A stretch of 19,339 nucleotides of DNA from an uncultured bacterium. GTDB lineage: Bacteria > Verrucomicrobiota > Lentisphaeria > Oligosphaerales > Oligosphaeraceae. A program made the translations under genes and the position numbers. Location: contig URJM01000038.1 of the NCBI GenBank assembly GCA_900548225.1, forward strand, positions 1-19,339, written 5' to 3'. Each line of letters opens with the position of its first letter. Position 1 is the stretch's first letter. Below the pieces are notes generated by a model. That model was not told where the DNA came from. It saw only the letters and a list, made by a program, of their open reading frames with translations, and did not search any database. This document shows, one piece after another, positions 1-7,429 of this stretch.

Positions 1-157
1 GCGTGGTTGGCGCGCTTGGGCGCGCCCGCGCGGCGATTCCGCCGCGCGTCGCCTGTGTGTTTTTTTGTCCTCTAACCGCGCGGCACCTGCCGTGCTCAAT
101 GGAAGCCCACTGCAAAGTGACCACGCACTACCCTCTACCTTCTTCTCCCTATTCCCT
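1..157 (+). repeat. Mosaic hairpin repeat, left copy
   Basis: Bases 1-60 match 7629-7688 with a single difference (G30 against A). Bases 69-157 match about 7703-7794 with small changes. The unit holds three potential stem-loops: 9-26 (GGCGCGC, loop TTGG, GCGCGCC), 27-48 (9-bp stem around loop ATTC) and 78-95 (GCGCGGCA, loop CC, TGCCGTGC, with one G-T wobble). A 35-nt segment at 94-128 follows, which recurs at 7731-7765 and, inverted, at 7454-7488, and then a CT-rich tract. The window begins inside the repeat, so the left boundary is unknown. No protein is credible here. The short open frame with the phrase NGSPLQSDHAL is just a translation of the repeat and reappears in the other copy. Confidence 0.85.
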
Positions 158-168
158 ATAAAAAAGAT

Positions 169-240
169 ATTCGTGTCCATTCGTGCCCATTCGTGGTTCT
201 ATTATTCCCCCCTTCGTGTATTTCGTGTTTTTCGTGGTTC
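169..240 (+). repeat. Degenerate TTCGTG tandem tract, left copy
   Basis: Three units of about 10 bp (ATTCGTGTCC, ATTCGTGCCC, ATTCGTGGTT) are followed by the spacer CTATTATTCCCC and then three more TTCGTG units of 9-10 bp ending TTCGTGGTTC. The same arrangement, including the TATTATTCCCC spacer, occurs on the opposite strand at 7535-7590. From memory, translations of such tracts (NHEKHE, NGHEWTR) are frequent spurious hypothetical proteins in many genomes, which suggests a widespread intergenic repeat family. I could not check this. Confidence 0.75.
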
Positions 241-254
241 ATCCCCTCCTCAAC

Positions 255-277
255 GGACGCGCGGCTGCCGTGCGTCC
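255..277. terminator. GC-rich stem-loop past the GH20 gene (possible terminator)
   Basis: GGACGCGCG and its near-complement TGCGTCC with flanking bases form a stem of about 9-10 bp with a very small loop, 39 nt beyond the stop codon of the minus-strand GH20 gene. There is no T-run on either side, so this is not a textbook intrinsic terminator. Its core (GCGCGGC.TGCCGTGC) resembles the 78-95 hairpin, so it may simply be another degenerate repeat hairpin. Confidence 0.3.
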
Positions 278-315
278 AAAGTAGGGAGAACTCAAGGGGA
301 AGGGGTGGGCTTCCT

Positions 316-2178
316 TCATCTGCGGGATGTCGTCCGCCATTCATCGGGGTCGAAATCCAGTGCGTTTCGGAGGTAGTTTGAGCTCTCGTGGAGACCGCCG
401 GCGCGGTTGCGGGCGAGCCATAGCCTCTCGTGTTCGGCGATGACGTGCCTCAACTCGTCCGTCCATCCTTCCTGATCCCAGTGGCCATTTTTGTCGACGG
501 CCCGTTCCAGGAACGTCATGGCGGCGATTGCCATGCGGAGCGCGTTTTCGATTTCCGCGTTTTCCAGCGGGAATCCCTGGAAGGGCGCCCTCGCAAGTTC
601 CTGCAGGAGCCGCCGTGCGTGGGCGATGGCCTTCTGCACCTCACCCAATGTGAGATGTTCCATCATCCTATTTTGAGAGGACATCATCTTTTCATGGCGA
701 TATGCCTGGAAGAGGCGTCCGTAGGCCGTGCTGTTCGAGCAGCGGTAGCTGAAGTCGTCATAGATGCGTCCTGCCTCTAGCAGGAATCCTGCCATCCTTT
801 CGCCCTCCTTCCCCGGCGCGAAGGCCATGGCGATGGCCTGTGGGAGTGTCCCTACGGTCTCTTTTGCATCGGCGTTCCATGCTGCTCCTCCTCCCATGGC
901 GATGCCGGGCCAGCTGACAGGATAGTATTGATGGTGTCCGCAGTCTCCCCAGTCAGTCATCAGCATTCCTCGTGCGCCGTTCTCCTTCCCGTTCGTCACG
1001 GCATTGGCGATGTTGCCGATCATGTTCGTCGTGCGTCCGAGGTGGGTGTTCCAGGCTGAGGTTCCCGGGCAGACTAGGAAGGGGATGCCGGATTCCTTGA
1101 ATTTCAAAGTGTTCTCGTGGAAGGGGTGATTCTCCTCGTATCCCCACTCCAGCGCGGTGGCGCACCTGGGGAGCTTGGCGATCAGTTCGGGACTGGTCAT
1201 GATGATGTCCCCCCAGAACTCCACCGAAAAACCGCGTTCCGCGGCCAGTTTCGCCAGGCTTCCCAGGTAATCCAAGTAGACCTGCGTGGTGCCCTTTCGC
1301 CTGCAGATTTCGGCGCTTCGCCCCTTTCCCAACTCCTGGGTTTCGTCGCAGCCGATGTTCACCTTCCTCGCTGTGAAATTCGGCAGGAATTCGTCATAGA
1401 GTCCGGCGATGAAGTCAAGCGACTCCTGGTTGGGTTGCAGGACGGTTTGTGCGGCGACGCCGGTGCCGGGATCGGTGTATGGTGTCTCGCATTCCGCCAG
1501 ATGCTTGTACCGGGGGTGGCGGAGCCATCTCTCCAAGTGCCCGAAGCTGTTGAGGTTTGGGACTAGCTCGATGAAGTGCAGTCGGCAGAATTCGTCCAAT
1601 TCCAGAATCTCCTCGGCGGTCAGTGGGGAATAGTCGGCCCAGACGCGCTCGTGTCCGGCAAAGGCGAAGGTATGTTCAGTGTAGAGCTGCAGAGAATTGT
1701 AGCGCAAGGCGCCCAGGCTGGCCACCAGCTTCTTCAGGGTCTCCATGGTGGGAACCTTGTTGCGGGAGACGTCCAGCATATAGCCTCGCTCCTTCAGTGA
1801 CGGCTCGTCCCGGATGGTTCCCAAGGGTGTCTGGCTGGGTGTGGCGAGGCATTGAGCAGCGGTTTGCATTCCATAGAAGAAACCCGAGTCAGTGGAAGCC
1901 TCCAGGAGGATGGGGCCTTCTGCCTCTAGAGTGAGATGGTATCCCTCATCATGGAGGCCGCTCGTGCGTTGCATTCTCACCATCACCCGTCCGTCCGAGG
2001 GAAGACCCATTCCGACGCGGGGACGGTGCAGGAACAGCGTCAGCGACCGTGCAATCTCCATTACACGGTCCTTCAGGGGGAATCCAGCCTCCTGCGGCAG
2101 GACAATCCAGCCACCCGCGGAAAAGTCGCGGGTCTCTTCGTGGAACTCCGAGTGTTGGGGAATTGGGAATATTGTCAT
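316..2178 (-). CDS. GH20 beta-N-acetylhexosaminidase
   Basis: This 620-residue protein is a glycoside hydrolase family 20 enzyme expected to release terminal beta-linked GlcNAc or GalNAc by substrate-assisted catalysis. Residues 1-125 look like the GH20b-type alpha/beta domain. The barrel starts near RGYMLDVSRNKVP (131-143). The catalytic Asp-Glu pair is D278-E279 in NIGCDETQELG, and later strands show FWGDI (321-325) and TDWGDCGHHQ (408-417), a signature of this family. A C-terminal helical region of about 150 residues follows. No signal peptide is visible, so the enzyme is probably cytoplasmic and acts on imported oligosaccharides. The ATG at 2178 lacks a clear Shine-Dalgarno sequence. The gene is divergent from the GntR-type regulator, its likely controller. 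The family assignment is firm; the exact substrate is not. Confidence 0.93.
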   Translation of the reverse strand: MTIFPIPQHSEFHEETRDFSAGGWIVLPQEAGFPLKDRVMEIARSLTLFLHRPRVGMGLPSDGRVMVRMQRTSGLHDEGYHLTLEAEGPILLEASTDSGFFYGMQTAAQCLATPSQTPLGTIRDEPSLKERGYMLDVSRNKVPTMETLKKLVASLGALRYNSLQLYTEHTFAFAGHERVWADYSPLTAEEILELDEFCRLHFIELVPNLNSFGHLERWLRHPRYKHLAECETPYTDPGTGVAAQTVLQPNQESLDFIAGLYDEFLPNFTARKVNIGCDETQELGKGRSAEICRRKGTTQVYLDYLGSLAKLAAERGFSVEFWGDIIMTSPELIAKLPRCATALEWGYEENHPFHENTLKFKESGIPFLVCPGTSAWNTHLGRTTNMIGNIANAVTNGKENGARGMLMTDWGDCGHHQYYPVSWPGIAMGGGAAWNADAKETVGTLPQAIAMAFAPGKEGERMAGFLLEAGRIYDDFSYRCSNSTAYGRLFQAYRHEKMMSSQNRMMEHLTLGEVQKAIAHARRLLQELARAPFQGFPLENAEIENALRMAIAAMTFLERAVDKNGHWDQEGWTDELRHVIAEHERLWLARNRAGGLHESSNYLRNALDFDPDEWRTTSRR

Positions 2179-2375
2179 TTGTTGGGAACAGGTGGCTGTG
2201 CCGAATGGGGGATGAACAAGGAACGGCGCCTACACATGATGCGCAAACGAGCCGTTGCGGAATTAGAAAGGGATGCTGCCTCGAAGGAAATGCGGAGACA
2301 TCTGCTTCATCGGCGACACGAATGGGTACAATGTTCCTGCATGTCAGGATTACAAATTGTATCAAAGTGAAAAAG

Positions 2376-2393
2376 CATACATTAACAATACAC
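2376..2393 (+). promoter_or_regulatory. Candidate operator, GH20-proximal copy
   Basis: The sequence CATACATTAACAATACAC is nearly repeated at 2602-2617 as CATACATTCAATACAC, the only change being two missing A residues; CATACATTAA alone recurs at 2586-2595. The GH20-proximal copy overlaps the weak minus-strand -35 candidate at 2383-2388. Repetition at both ends of a divergent region beside a DNA-binding protein gene suggests binding sites for that regulator. The binding protein is inferred. Confidence 0.45.
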
Positions 2394-2564
2394 ATCCGTA
2401 CGATGTCTCACCGGAAACCCACCGGTCAAAGGTCCGTTGCGATAAGGGGAAGTGGCACATCCCTCCTCAACATCCTCCCTGTCTAGTCCATTTTTTGGGG
2501 ACTTGTTTCCAGGGGGAGGGGGCGCAATTCGAAAAAAAAACTTAGATTATTCCCCTTCTTTCGG

Positions 2565-2593
2565 TTGACAAAGATTAAATCCCGTCATACATT
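2565..2593 (+). promoter_or_regulatory. Sigma-70-type promoter of the GntR-type regulator
   Basis: A perfect -35 box TTGACA at 2565-2570 is followed by a 17-nt spacer and the -10 box TACATT at 2588-2593 (four of six consensus bases). Transcription would start near 2600, giving a leader of about 29 nt. That leader is AT-rich and has no Shine-Dalgarno sequence before the ATG at 2629. The -10 box is part of a CATACATTAA element, so a protein bound there would block the promoter, consistent with autoregulation. Confidence 0.65.
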
Positions 2594-2617
2594 AAACTTC
2601 ACATACATTCAATACAC
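2586..2617 (+). promoter_or_regulatory. Candidate operator pair, regulator-proximal
   Basis: CATACATTAA at 2586-2595 and CATACATTCAATACAC at 2602-2617 lie 16 bp apart start to start. The first covers the -10 box and the second covers the predicted transcription start and leader. The second closely repeats the element at 2376-2393. The position fits repression of the regulator's own gene. Confidence 0.45.
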
Positions 2618-2628
2618 TCATAATACAA

Positions 2629-3699
2629 ATGGCAAAGACGGTTTTATACACGAAGATCCGCGATGATTTACGGAGAGGCCGCTGGGGGCTGGAGGGGCGT
2701 CTGCCATCCTTTCGCCAGTTGGCTGAGTCCTATTCCTGTTCAGTTGCGGTAGTGCAGCAGGCCTTCAAGTCTTTGGATGAATCGGGGCTCATTTTCTCCT
2801 GCCGTGGAAAGGGGACATTCTGGGCCAACAACTCCCTGAAGCCCAATTTCCGCCGGAACAAGATTCTGGGTTTGACGTACCTGAGTGGCTGTTTCCGTGA
2901 CGAGCTGGAGGAGATCAAGAACGACTGGCTTAATGCGGGCTGGTTCATTGCGGGGTACAATGCTGACCAGCATTTGCAGAATCCCATGATGGAGCGGAAA
3001 TTCGTCCTACAGGCTCGTCGCGAGCATTTTGCGGGTGTGGTTCTCCTGGCGACTCCGCTTGAGCCGACGAACGATACCTTGTTTTCCTCCATGCGTCTGG
3101 AAGGCATGAAGATAGCGCATTTGGTGCCATTCAAGGACGACATGAGCCAGGACGCCTATTTTGGGGTGGACTATGTGTCTGGAGGGCGTCTTGCAGTAGC
3201 CGAGGCGGCCAAGAACGGCTACAAGCGTGTGGTCTACTGGGCGGAGGGTGACAGCCCCGACCGCCGCATGAATCAGCAGGGCCTTCGGGAAATGTCCGGT
3301 GCCCTGGGGATTGAATTGCTGCCCGACATGGACTCGGGGCGGAGCTGGGACCAATCTGAAGTCGAGTCGTTTCTCAATGGGGAGACGTCTGTCGAACCAC
3401 CCTTCATGGAGGAGTTGCTCGCCTTGCCGGAGGACACCTGCATTTGCAGCCAGCCCCCGGCCCTGCTTTTTCAGGCAGGGGAGTTGCTTAAGCGGCATGG
3501 TCGTCTTGACAGGCACATCGGGCTTTTGGCTCTGGACGACTTCAACGCGAAGGAGGTGCCAAATGTGAGCCACATCGTCTTCGACCACAAGGCCCAGCTA
3601 CAGGCGGCGTTCGAATACATCTCCAACGAGCAGACCAACGCCATGGATGTCGTCCAAAAACTGTTCCAGCCGACAGGCGTCGTGGGAGATACGCTCTGA
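2629..3699 (+). CDS. GntR-family regulator with LacI-like sugar-sensing domain
   Basis: This 356-residue protein has an N-terminal winged helix of the GntR type (about residues 1-68; LPSFRQLAESYSCSVAVVQQAF is the recognition region and GLIFSCRGKGTFW the wing). From about residue 75 onward it has a periplasmic-binding-protein-like effector domain (ILGLTYLSGCF start; GVDYVSGGRLAVAEAAKNGY in the middle), as in AraR-type regulators. It probably senses a sugar and controls the adjacent glycan genes. The start is set by a good promoter 36 nt upstream; no Shine-Dalgarno is present. It is divergent from the GH20 gene and followed after 134 bp by the pseudopilin gene in the same direction. The architecture is clear; the ligand is unknown. 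Confidence 0.9.
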   Translation: MAKTVLYTKIRDDLRRGRWGLEGRLPSFRQLAESYSCSVAVVQQAFKSLDESGLIFSCRGKGTFWANNSLKPNFRRNKILGLTYLSGCFRDELEEIKNDWLNAGWFIAGYNADQHLQNPMMERKFVLQARREHFAGVVLLATPLEPTNDTLFSSMRLEGMKIAHLVPFKDDMSQDAYFGVDYVSGGRLAVAEAAKNGYKRVVYWAEGDSPDRRMNQQGLREMSGALGIELLPDMDSGRSWDQSEVESFLNGETSVEPPFMEELLALPEDTCICSQPPALLFQAGELLKRHGRLDRHIGLLALDDFNAKEVPNVSHIVFDHKAQLQAAFEYISNEQTNAMDVVQKLFQPTGVVGDTL

Positions 3700-3821
3700 G
3701 CTTGTCCGTACGCATGGCTTTTCGGCAATCCTGCGGGCGTCAGGCCGTGGAGATGGCTTCATTTTGTTTTTCGCATCTGTTCTGTTTTTGCCACAAGGCA
3801 GAGTTTCTGAAGCAAAATAAA

Positions 3822-3827
3822 AGAGGA
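3822..3827 (+). promoter_or_regulatory. Ribosome binding site deciding the pseudopilin start
   Basis: AGAGGA sits 6 nt before the ATG at 3834. This places the start at MKKQESFTLIELL and excludes the in-frame upstream start at 3702, whose extra residues are not part of the family. Confidence 0.75.
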
Positions 3828-3833
3828 AGAGTC

Positions 3834-4502
3834 ATGAAGAAACAGGAATCGTTCACCTTGATCGAGCTTTTGGTTGTGATTGCAATCATTGCAATCCTGG
3901 CGGCCATGCTGCTGCCGGCATTGAGCAAGGCTCGGGACAGGGCCAGAAGCACCAAGTGCCTTTCGAATCTCAAGCAGATTGGCCTGGCCGACGCCATTTA
4001 CTCGACGGAGTACGACGACTATCTCGTCCCCTCCGTCATTGCCCAGGACGGACATTACTTTGGCACATACGTCGCCTCCATCCTGGGGGTCAAGGATGAC
4101 ATCTGGCATGGATCTGCCGAATTGCTGAACAGTGTTCTGGCGTGCCCGACATGGACGAAGGATCCTGTCAAGGGTGGCGAGGTCGGCTTGAGTTACGCGG
4201 CCAACTGGCATGCCCATCCGGATTTGCGCTGGGGACCGGCCCCATTCGTACGGGTGACGCAGATCAAGTCGCCTTCGACCAAACTCAGTTTTGCTGACTG
4301 CATCGGAAATACCTACGGCTTTCATAGCAACTTCTACTGGACGAACTATCCGACCGAGTACTTCTCCCCACGCCATCATTCGGGCAAGTGCGTCAACGGC
4401 TCGTTCTTCGATGGTCATTCGGAGACGCTTCGTTTTCCATTCAAGACGGATTGGGTCGACGACATCATCTTCCCCCTGCTGGAGGGTCAGTCGTATAACT
4501 AG
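3834..4502 (+). CDS. Pseudopilin with type IV pilin N-terminus (DUF1559-like)
   Basis: This 222-residue protein has a classic prepilin N-terminus: a short basic leader MKKQES, then FTLIELL with Glu at +5 and a roughly 20-residue hydrophobic helix, followed by LLPALSKARDRARSTKCLSNLKQIG. The C-terminal end has the pattern RHHSGKCVNGSFFDGH, close to the H-X9-DG signature of Lentisphaerae and Planctomycetes pseudopilins but one residue longer. The residue before the processing site is Ser instead of the usual Gly. After processing it would be anchored in the inner membrane with its globular domain in the periplasm, in a type II secretion-like or pilus-like assembly. Its stop lies 2 nt before the next start codon, so the two are probably coupled. 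The family is clear; the exact role is unknown. Confidence 0.9.
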   Translation: MKKQESFTLIELLVVIAIIAILAAMLLPALSKARDRARSTKCLSNLKQIGLADAIYSTEYDDYLVPSVIAQDGHYFGTYVASILGVKDDIWHGSAELLNSVLACPTWTKDPVKGGEVGLSYAANWHAHPDLRWGPAPFVRVTQIKSPSTKLSFADCIGNTYGFHSNFYWTNYPTEYFSPRHHSGKCVNGSFFDGHSETLRFPFKTDWVDDIIFPLLEGQSYN

Positions 4503-4504
4503 GA

Positions 4505-7417
4505 ATGGCAATAAGCATGGCAGGTAGGTTGATGAGCGTGAAAAGGATTGTCTGGCGGCCCGTCTTGCTGGCCGCGTTTTTCGGATTGCTGTTCTTGGAG
4601 CAGGGATTGCTTGGAGGCGAGGCTGCGGCGAAACGCCTGGGCACAAGTGCGTCGGGTGTCTTCGGCTATGGACGCCAGTTGACGATGGAGGACATCCAGG
4701 CAATAGGGGAAAGTGAGATTGCATCGTTTGAGTTCTTTGAGAGGCGCTTTCTTGATGAGCAGCCACCCGAAGTCCGGGATGCTTTTTTCAAGATGCTGAA
4801 GGAGACGGGAAAACGGATTGTCTCCATCCATCTGCCCTTTGGGCTTGATTTCGATCTGTCGCGGACGGAGGAGGCGGCCCGCGAGAAGGCGGTTGCCCTC
4901 CTGCTCCCCTATCTGGACCTGGCCGTCGAATATGGCTGCGACTATCTCGTTCTCCATGGGAGCGACGGGGCGATTCCGGCGGAAACCCGCGCTGGACGTC
5001 TCCAAAACCTCAAACGCTCCCTGCAGGAGTTTGTCGACCCCCTGCGTCAGCGTTCGCTTGTCATGGCGATCGAACTCCTTCCCTACGACTGCCTGGGGAA
5101 TACGGCTGCAGAGATGCAGGAGATCCTATCCTCCGTCCCCGGGGATGTCTTCAAGGCGGTTCTGGACACCAACCACGTCGCCATCGGCAATCCCAAGGGG
5201 CCGGCCCATGCGGCGCGTATTCTGGGGGACAAGATTGTCGGGCTGCATATAAGCGACAACAACGGCATTGACGAGATGCACTGGCTTCCCGGCGATGGGG
5301 TCGTGGATTTCGGAGAACTCTCCGCCGCCCTGCGGGAAATAGACTACCAGGGCTACTATACCTACGAGTCGGTAATCCCCGGTGCCACCGTCCCGGAACG
5401 GTGCCGCCGCCTGGCCGACAACTTCAAGACCATCTTCGCCGAGGACGAGGTGGTGGAGAGGCCTCTCCCCGACCTCTCGGAATACGAAGACTACAGCAAA
5501 GTCGCAAATACGCCCCTCGTCTATGATACATTTGAGGACGGAACTGGCAACTGGAAGATGGCACCCGGCTTCGAACTTGCTCCCCGCATGGGCCTCAACG
5601 GGACTGGTGCCCTCATGTATCATAGAACCGATGCTGACGACTATCCGATTCTCGAGCAGGACGTGCCAATGGAATACGGCACCTGGTATTCCTTCCGCTT
5701 CATGTTCCGGACGGAGGAGATGAGCATCTATACGGGAAACACCGAGATTCGCTGGATTGCCAGCATCGAGTACTACAACAAAGGTGAGTGGGTCGCCGGG
5801 GTTATGAGCGATGCCAACGGCGCATTCATACTGAACCAGCCCTGGAAGGAGGTCGTCCTGAAGACAACTCCGCCGATGAAATGCGACCGGGCACGCATCC
5901 TTCTATTCCTGGAACATGGATACATGGGCAAAATCTACTACGACAACGTGGTGTTGGAACCCCAGTTGCGGCTGGCGGCGGAAATCTACGACTGCGAACC
6001 GGAAAACCTGGTCTTCGATGAACAGAACACTGTCCTGACTCTTCGCGCCGCCATGCGCGGGAGGGAGTCGATGGCGGCGGAGGATCTGGCGATGCTGGTG
6101 GAGGCTGGCGGCAAGACAAAACTCCTGCCGAATGTCAACGGCTTCTATTCCGGCGACTTCGGCACTTTCCCAGAGGGCCCCGTTGTCGTCCATGCAAAAC
6201 TCCTCAACACCCGGGAGAAAGCCATCGTCACAAGCAAGACCTTCCGGTTTTTCTCCAGGAGGGACTCCGCGCCCTGTGCTGGCGCAACACGGGTCGACAA
6301 GGCTGGCTTTGTCCGGGTGGACGGCCGGAAGTTCCTGCCTATCGGTTTCTTCGGCGACAACCTGGACGAGGCAGACATGGTTCGCCTGAAGGAGGCGGGC
6401 GCCAATTTCTACATGCCCTACACAAGCATGTTCATGGGGCCGGACGGGGAATACGTCTCCTCTTTCGACCAGGTCGAGGCCGCCATGGATGCATTTCAGA
6501 ATCACGGACTGAAGGTGCTCTTCGGGCTGAATGGCCAGAATCCGTCGCAGACGGGTTTTGCACGCACGGAATACGACGGCGTCCAAGGTATTCCGGAGAT
6601 CGCGGGCGCCTTCATGTCGCGCCTTGGACGGCATCCGGCCCTCCTTGGTTGGTATCTGTCGGACGAGAACCCTGTTTCCGAACTGCCATACGTCCGCGGC
6701 ATCAGGGAAATGGCGGCGAAACTGGATGCGAACCATCTTACAGTGACGCTGACCTTCGTGCCCGATGATTTTCCGTTGTTCGCCAGCACGGGTGACATCC
6801 TGGCAGTTGACGTCTACCCCGTCAATGAACGAAAATTCCCCGACATGCGGCAGATTGGCGAGGTGATGGCGGAGGCGCGAAAGCTGGAGATGCCGCTCTG
6901 GTTTGTCCCGCAGGCTTTCAGTTGGGGGTGTTTCAAGAATCTGCAACCCGAACAGGTGGATGCCTTCTCCAGGTATCCCTTTCCGACTGAGGAGCAGATT
7001 CGCGCGATGGCGCTCTGCGGCGCCATCAATGGCGCCAAGGGCTTCCTCTTCTACAACTACCACTCCATCTTCCGCGACGGGGAGAAGTTTCTTCCCGGCA
7101 GTGGTGAGAAAAACTGGCGGAGCGTCGCGCCTGTCCTGGGCTTGCTGGACGAACTGCAGGAGTTCCTGCTGAGCGAATCCGAAGCGCCGCAAGTCAAGGT
7201 CTCGACGGCCGTTCCGGAAAAGGTCAGTTCAAAGGCCTGGCGGGTTGACGACCGCGTTGTCGTGGCGGTGACTGGCAACGGACCCGGCGACGCGGAGGCC
7301 GTGCTGGAGATACCCCGCTGCCCGAACTTGAAGTCCAGGTATGGCAGGACTGAGAATCTGGGCGGATGCCGGTACCGCTTCAAGTGCAAAGGAATGGACG
7401 CGGATATCCTAGAATAG
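4505..7417 (+). CDS. Secreted fusion: isomerase-like TIM barrel, beta-sandwich, glycoside-hydrolase-like barrel
   Basis: This protein has up to 970 residues. In-frame ATGs lie at 4505, 4517 and 4532. The last (MSVKR, with AGGTAGG just upstream) gives the neatest signal peptide, with a hydrophobic run LLAAFFGLLFLEQGLL ending near GEAAA. Residues about 45-312 resemble sugar phosphate isomerase/epimerase (xylose-isomerase-like) barrels, with probable metal ligands E190, D221, H224, H248 and E288. Residues about 335-490 look like a carbohydrate-binding beta-sandwich (DTFEDGTGNW at 341-350), followed by an Ig-like stretch. Residues about 598-890 resemble a clan GH-A glycoside hydrolase barrel: FVRVDGRKFLPIGFF, GWYLSDEN with candidate acid/base E721, VDVYPV, LWFVPQAF, then a final strand GFLFYNYHS. 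A short C-terminal beta domain closes it. Gln803 stands where a nucleophile Glu might be expected. Domain calls are by eye; the substrate is unknown. Confidence 0.8.
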   Translation: MAISMAGRLMSVKRIVWRPVLLAAFFGLLFLEQGLLGGEAAAKRLGTSASGVFGYGRQLTMEDIQAIGESEIASFEFFERRFLDEQPPEVRDAFFKMLKETGKRIVSIHLPFGLDFDLSRTEEAAREKAVALLLPYLDLAVEYGCDYLVLHGSDGAIPAETRAGRLQNLKRSLQEFVDPLRQRSLVMAIELLPYDCLGNTAAEMQEILSSVPGDVFKAVLDTNHVAIGNPKGPAHAARILGDKIVGLHISDNNGIDEMHWLPGDGVVDFGELSAALREIDYQGYYTYESVIPGATVPERCRRLADNFKTIFAEDEVVERPLPDLSEYEDYSKVANTPLVYDTFEDGTGNWKMAPGFELAPRMGLNGTGALMYHRTDADDYPILEQDVPMEYGTWYSFRFMFRTEEMSIYTGNTEIRWIASIEYYNKGEWVAGVMSDANGAFILNQPWKEVVLKTTPPMKCDRARILLFLEHGYMGKIYYDNVVLEPQLRLAAEIYDCEPENLVFDEQNTVLTLRAAMRGRESMAAEDLAMLVEAGGKTKLLPNVNGFYSGDFGTFPEGPVVVHAKLLNTREKAIVTSKTFRFFSRRDSAPCAGATRVDKAGFVRVDGRKFLPIGFFGDNLDEADMVRLKEAGANFYMPYTSMFMGPDGEYVSSFDQVEAAMDAFQNHGLKVLFGLNGQNPSQTGFARTEYDGVQGIPEIAGAFMSRLGRHPALLGWYLSDENPVSELPYVRGIREMAAKLDANHLTVTLTFVPDDFPLFASTGDILAVDVYPVNERKFPDMRQIGEVMAEARKLEMPLWFVPQAFSWGCFKNLQPEQVDAFSRYPFPTEEQIRAMALCGAINGAKGFLFYNYHSIFRDGEKFLPGSGEKNWRSVAPVLGLLDELQEFLLSESEAPQVKVSTAVPEKVSSKAWRVDDRVVVAVTGNGPGDAEAVLEIPRCPNLKSRYGRTENLGGCRYRFKCKGMDADILE

Positions 7418-7429
7418 CATAAGTAGGGA

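Larger units (their letters stand above)
2179..2628. promoter_or_regulatory. Divergent control region between GH20 gene and regulator
   Basis: This 450-bp gap separates the minus-strand GH20 gene from the plus-strand regulator. The last 260 bp are AT-rich and carry the regulator promoter and three CATACATT elements. A small inverted repeat ACCGG-N7-CCGGT lies at 2410-2426 and an A9 run at 2532-2540. Short open frames exist on both strands, but none has a convincing start or recognisable protein. On the minus strand, TTGTTA (2383-2388) followed 17 nt later by TTGATA (2360-2365) is only a weak candidate promoter for GH20; if used, it would give a leader of over 150 nt. Confidence 0.6.

Noticed and set aside
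169..240. CRISPR array
   Set aside because: The units are about 10 bp, degenerate and without unique spacers, so this is a tandem repeat and not CRISPR.
65..376. Short plus-strand open frame containing NGSPLQSDHAL and FRVFRGSS
   Set aside because: It is a translation of the mosaic repeat. The same phrase appears in the other repeat copies in two orientations, which shows the DNA and not the peptide is what is repeated.
2273..2545. 90-codon plus-strand open frame in the divergent control region
   Set aside because: No ribosome binding site, no recognisable domain, and it covers the candidate operator; sequence character is regulatory.
3702..3833. In-frame extension of the pseudopilin
   Set aside because: The prepilin leader and a good ribosome binding site place the start at 3834; the upstream residues do not fit the family.
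3759..4766. A 335-codon minus-strand open frame across the pseudopilin and fusion starts
   Set aside because: It runs antisense through the ribosome binding site, signal peptide and pilin motif of two good genes and has no recognisable content.
5903..7192. A 429-codon minus-strand open frame opposite the fusion gene
   Set aside because: No domain, low-complexity composition, and wholly inside a well-supported coding region.
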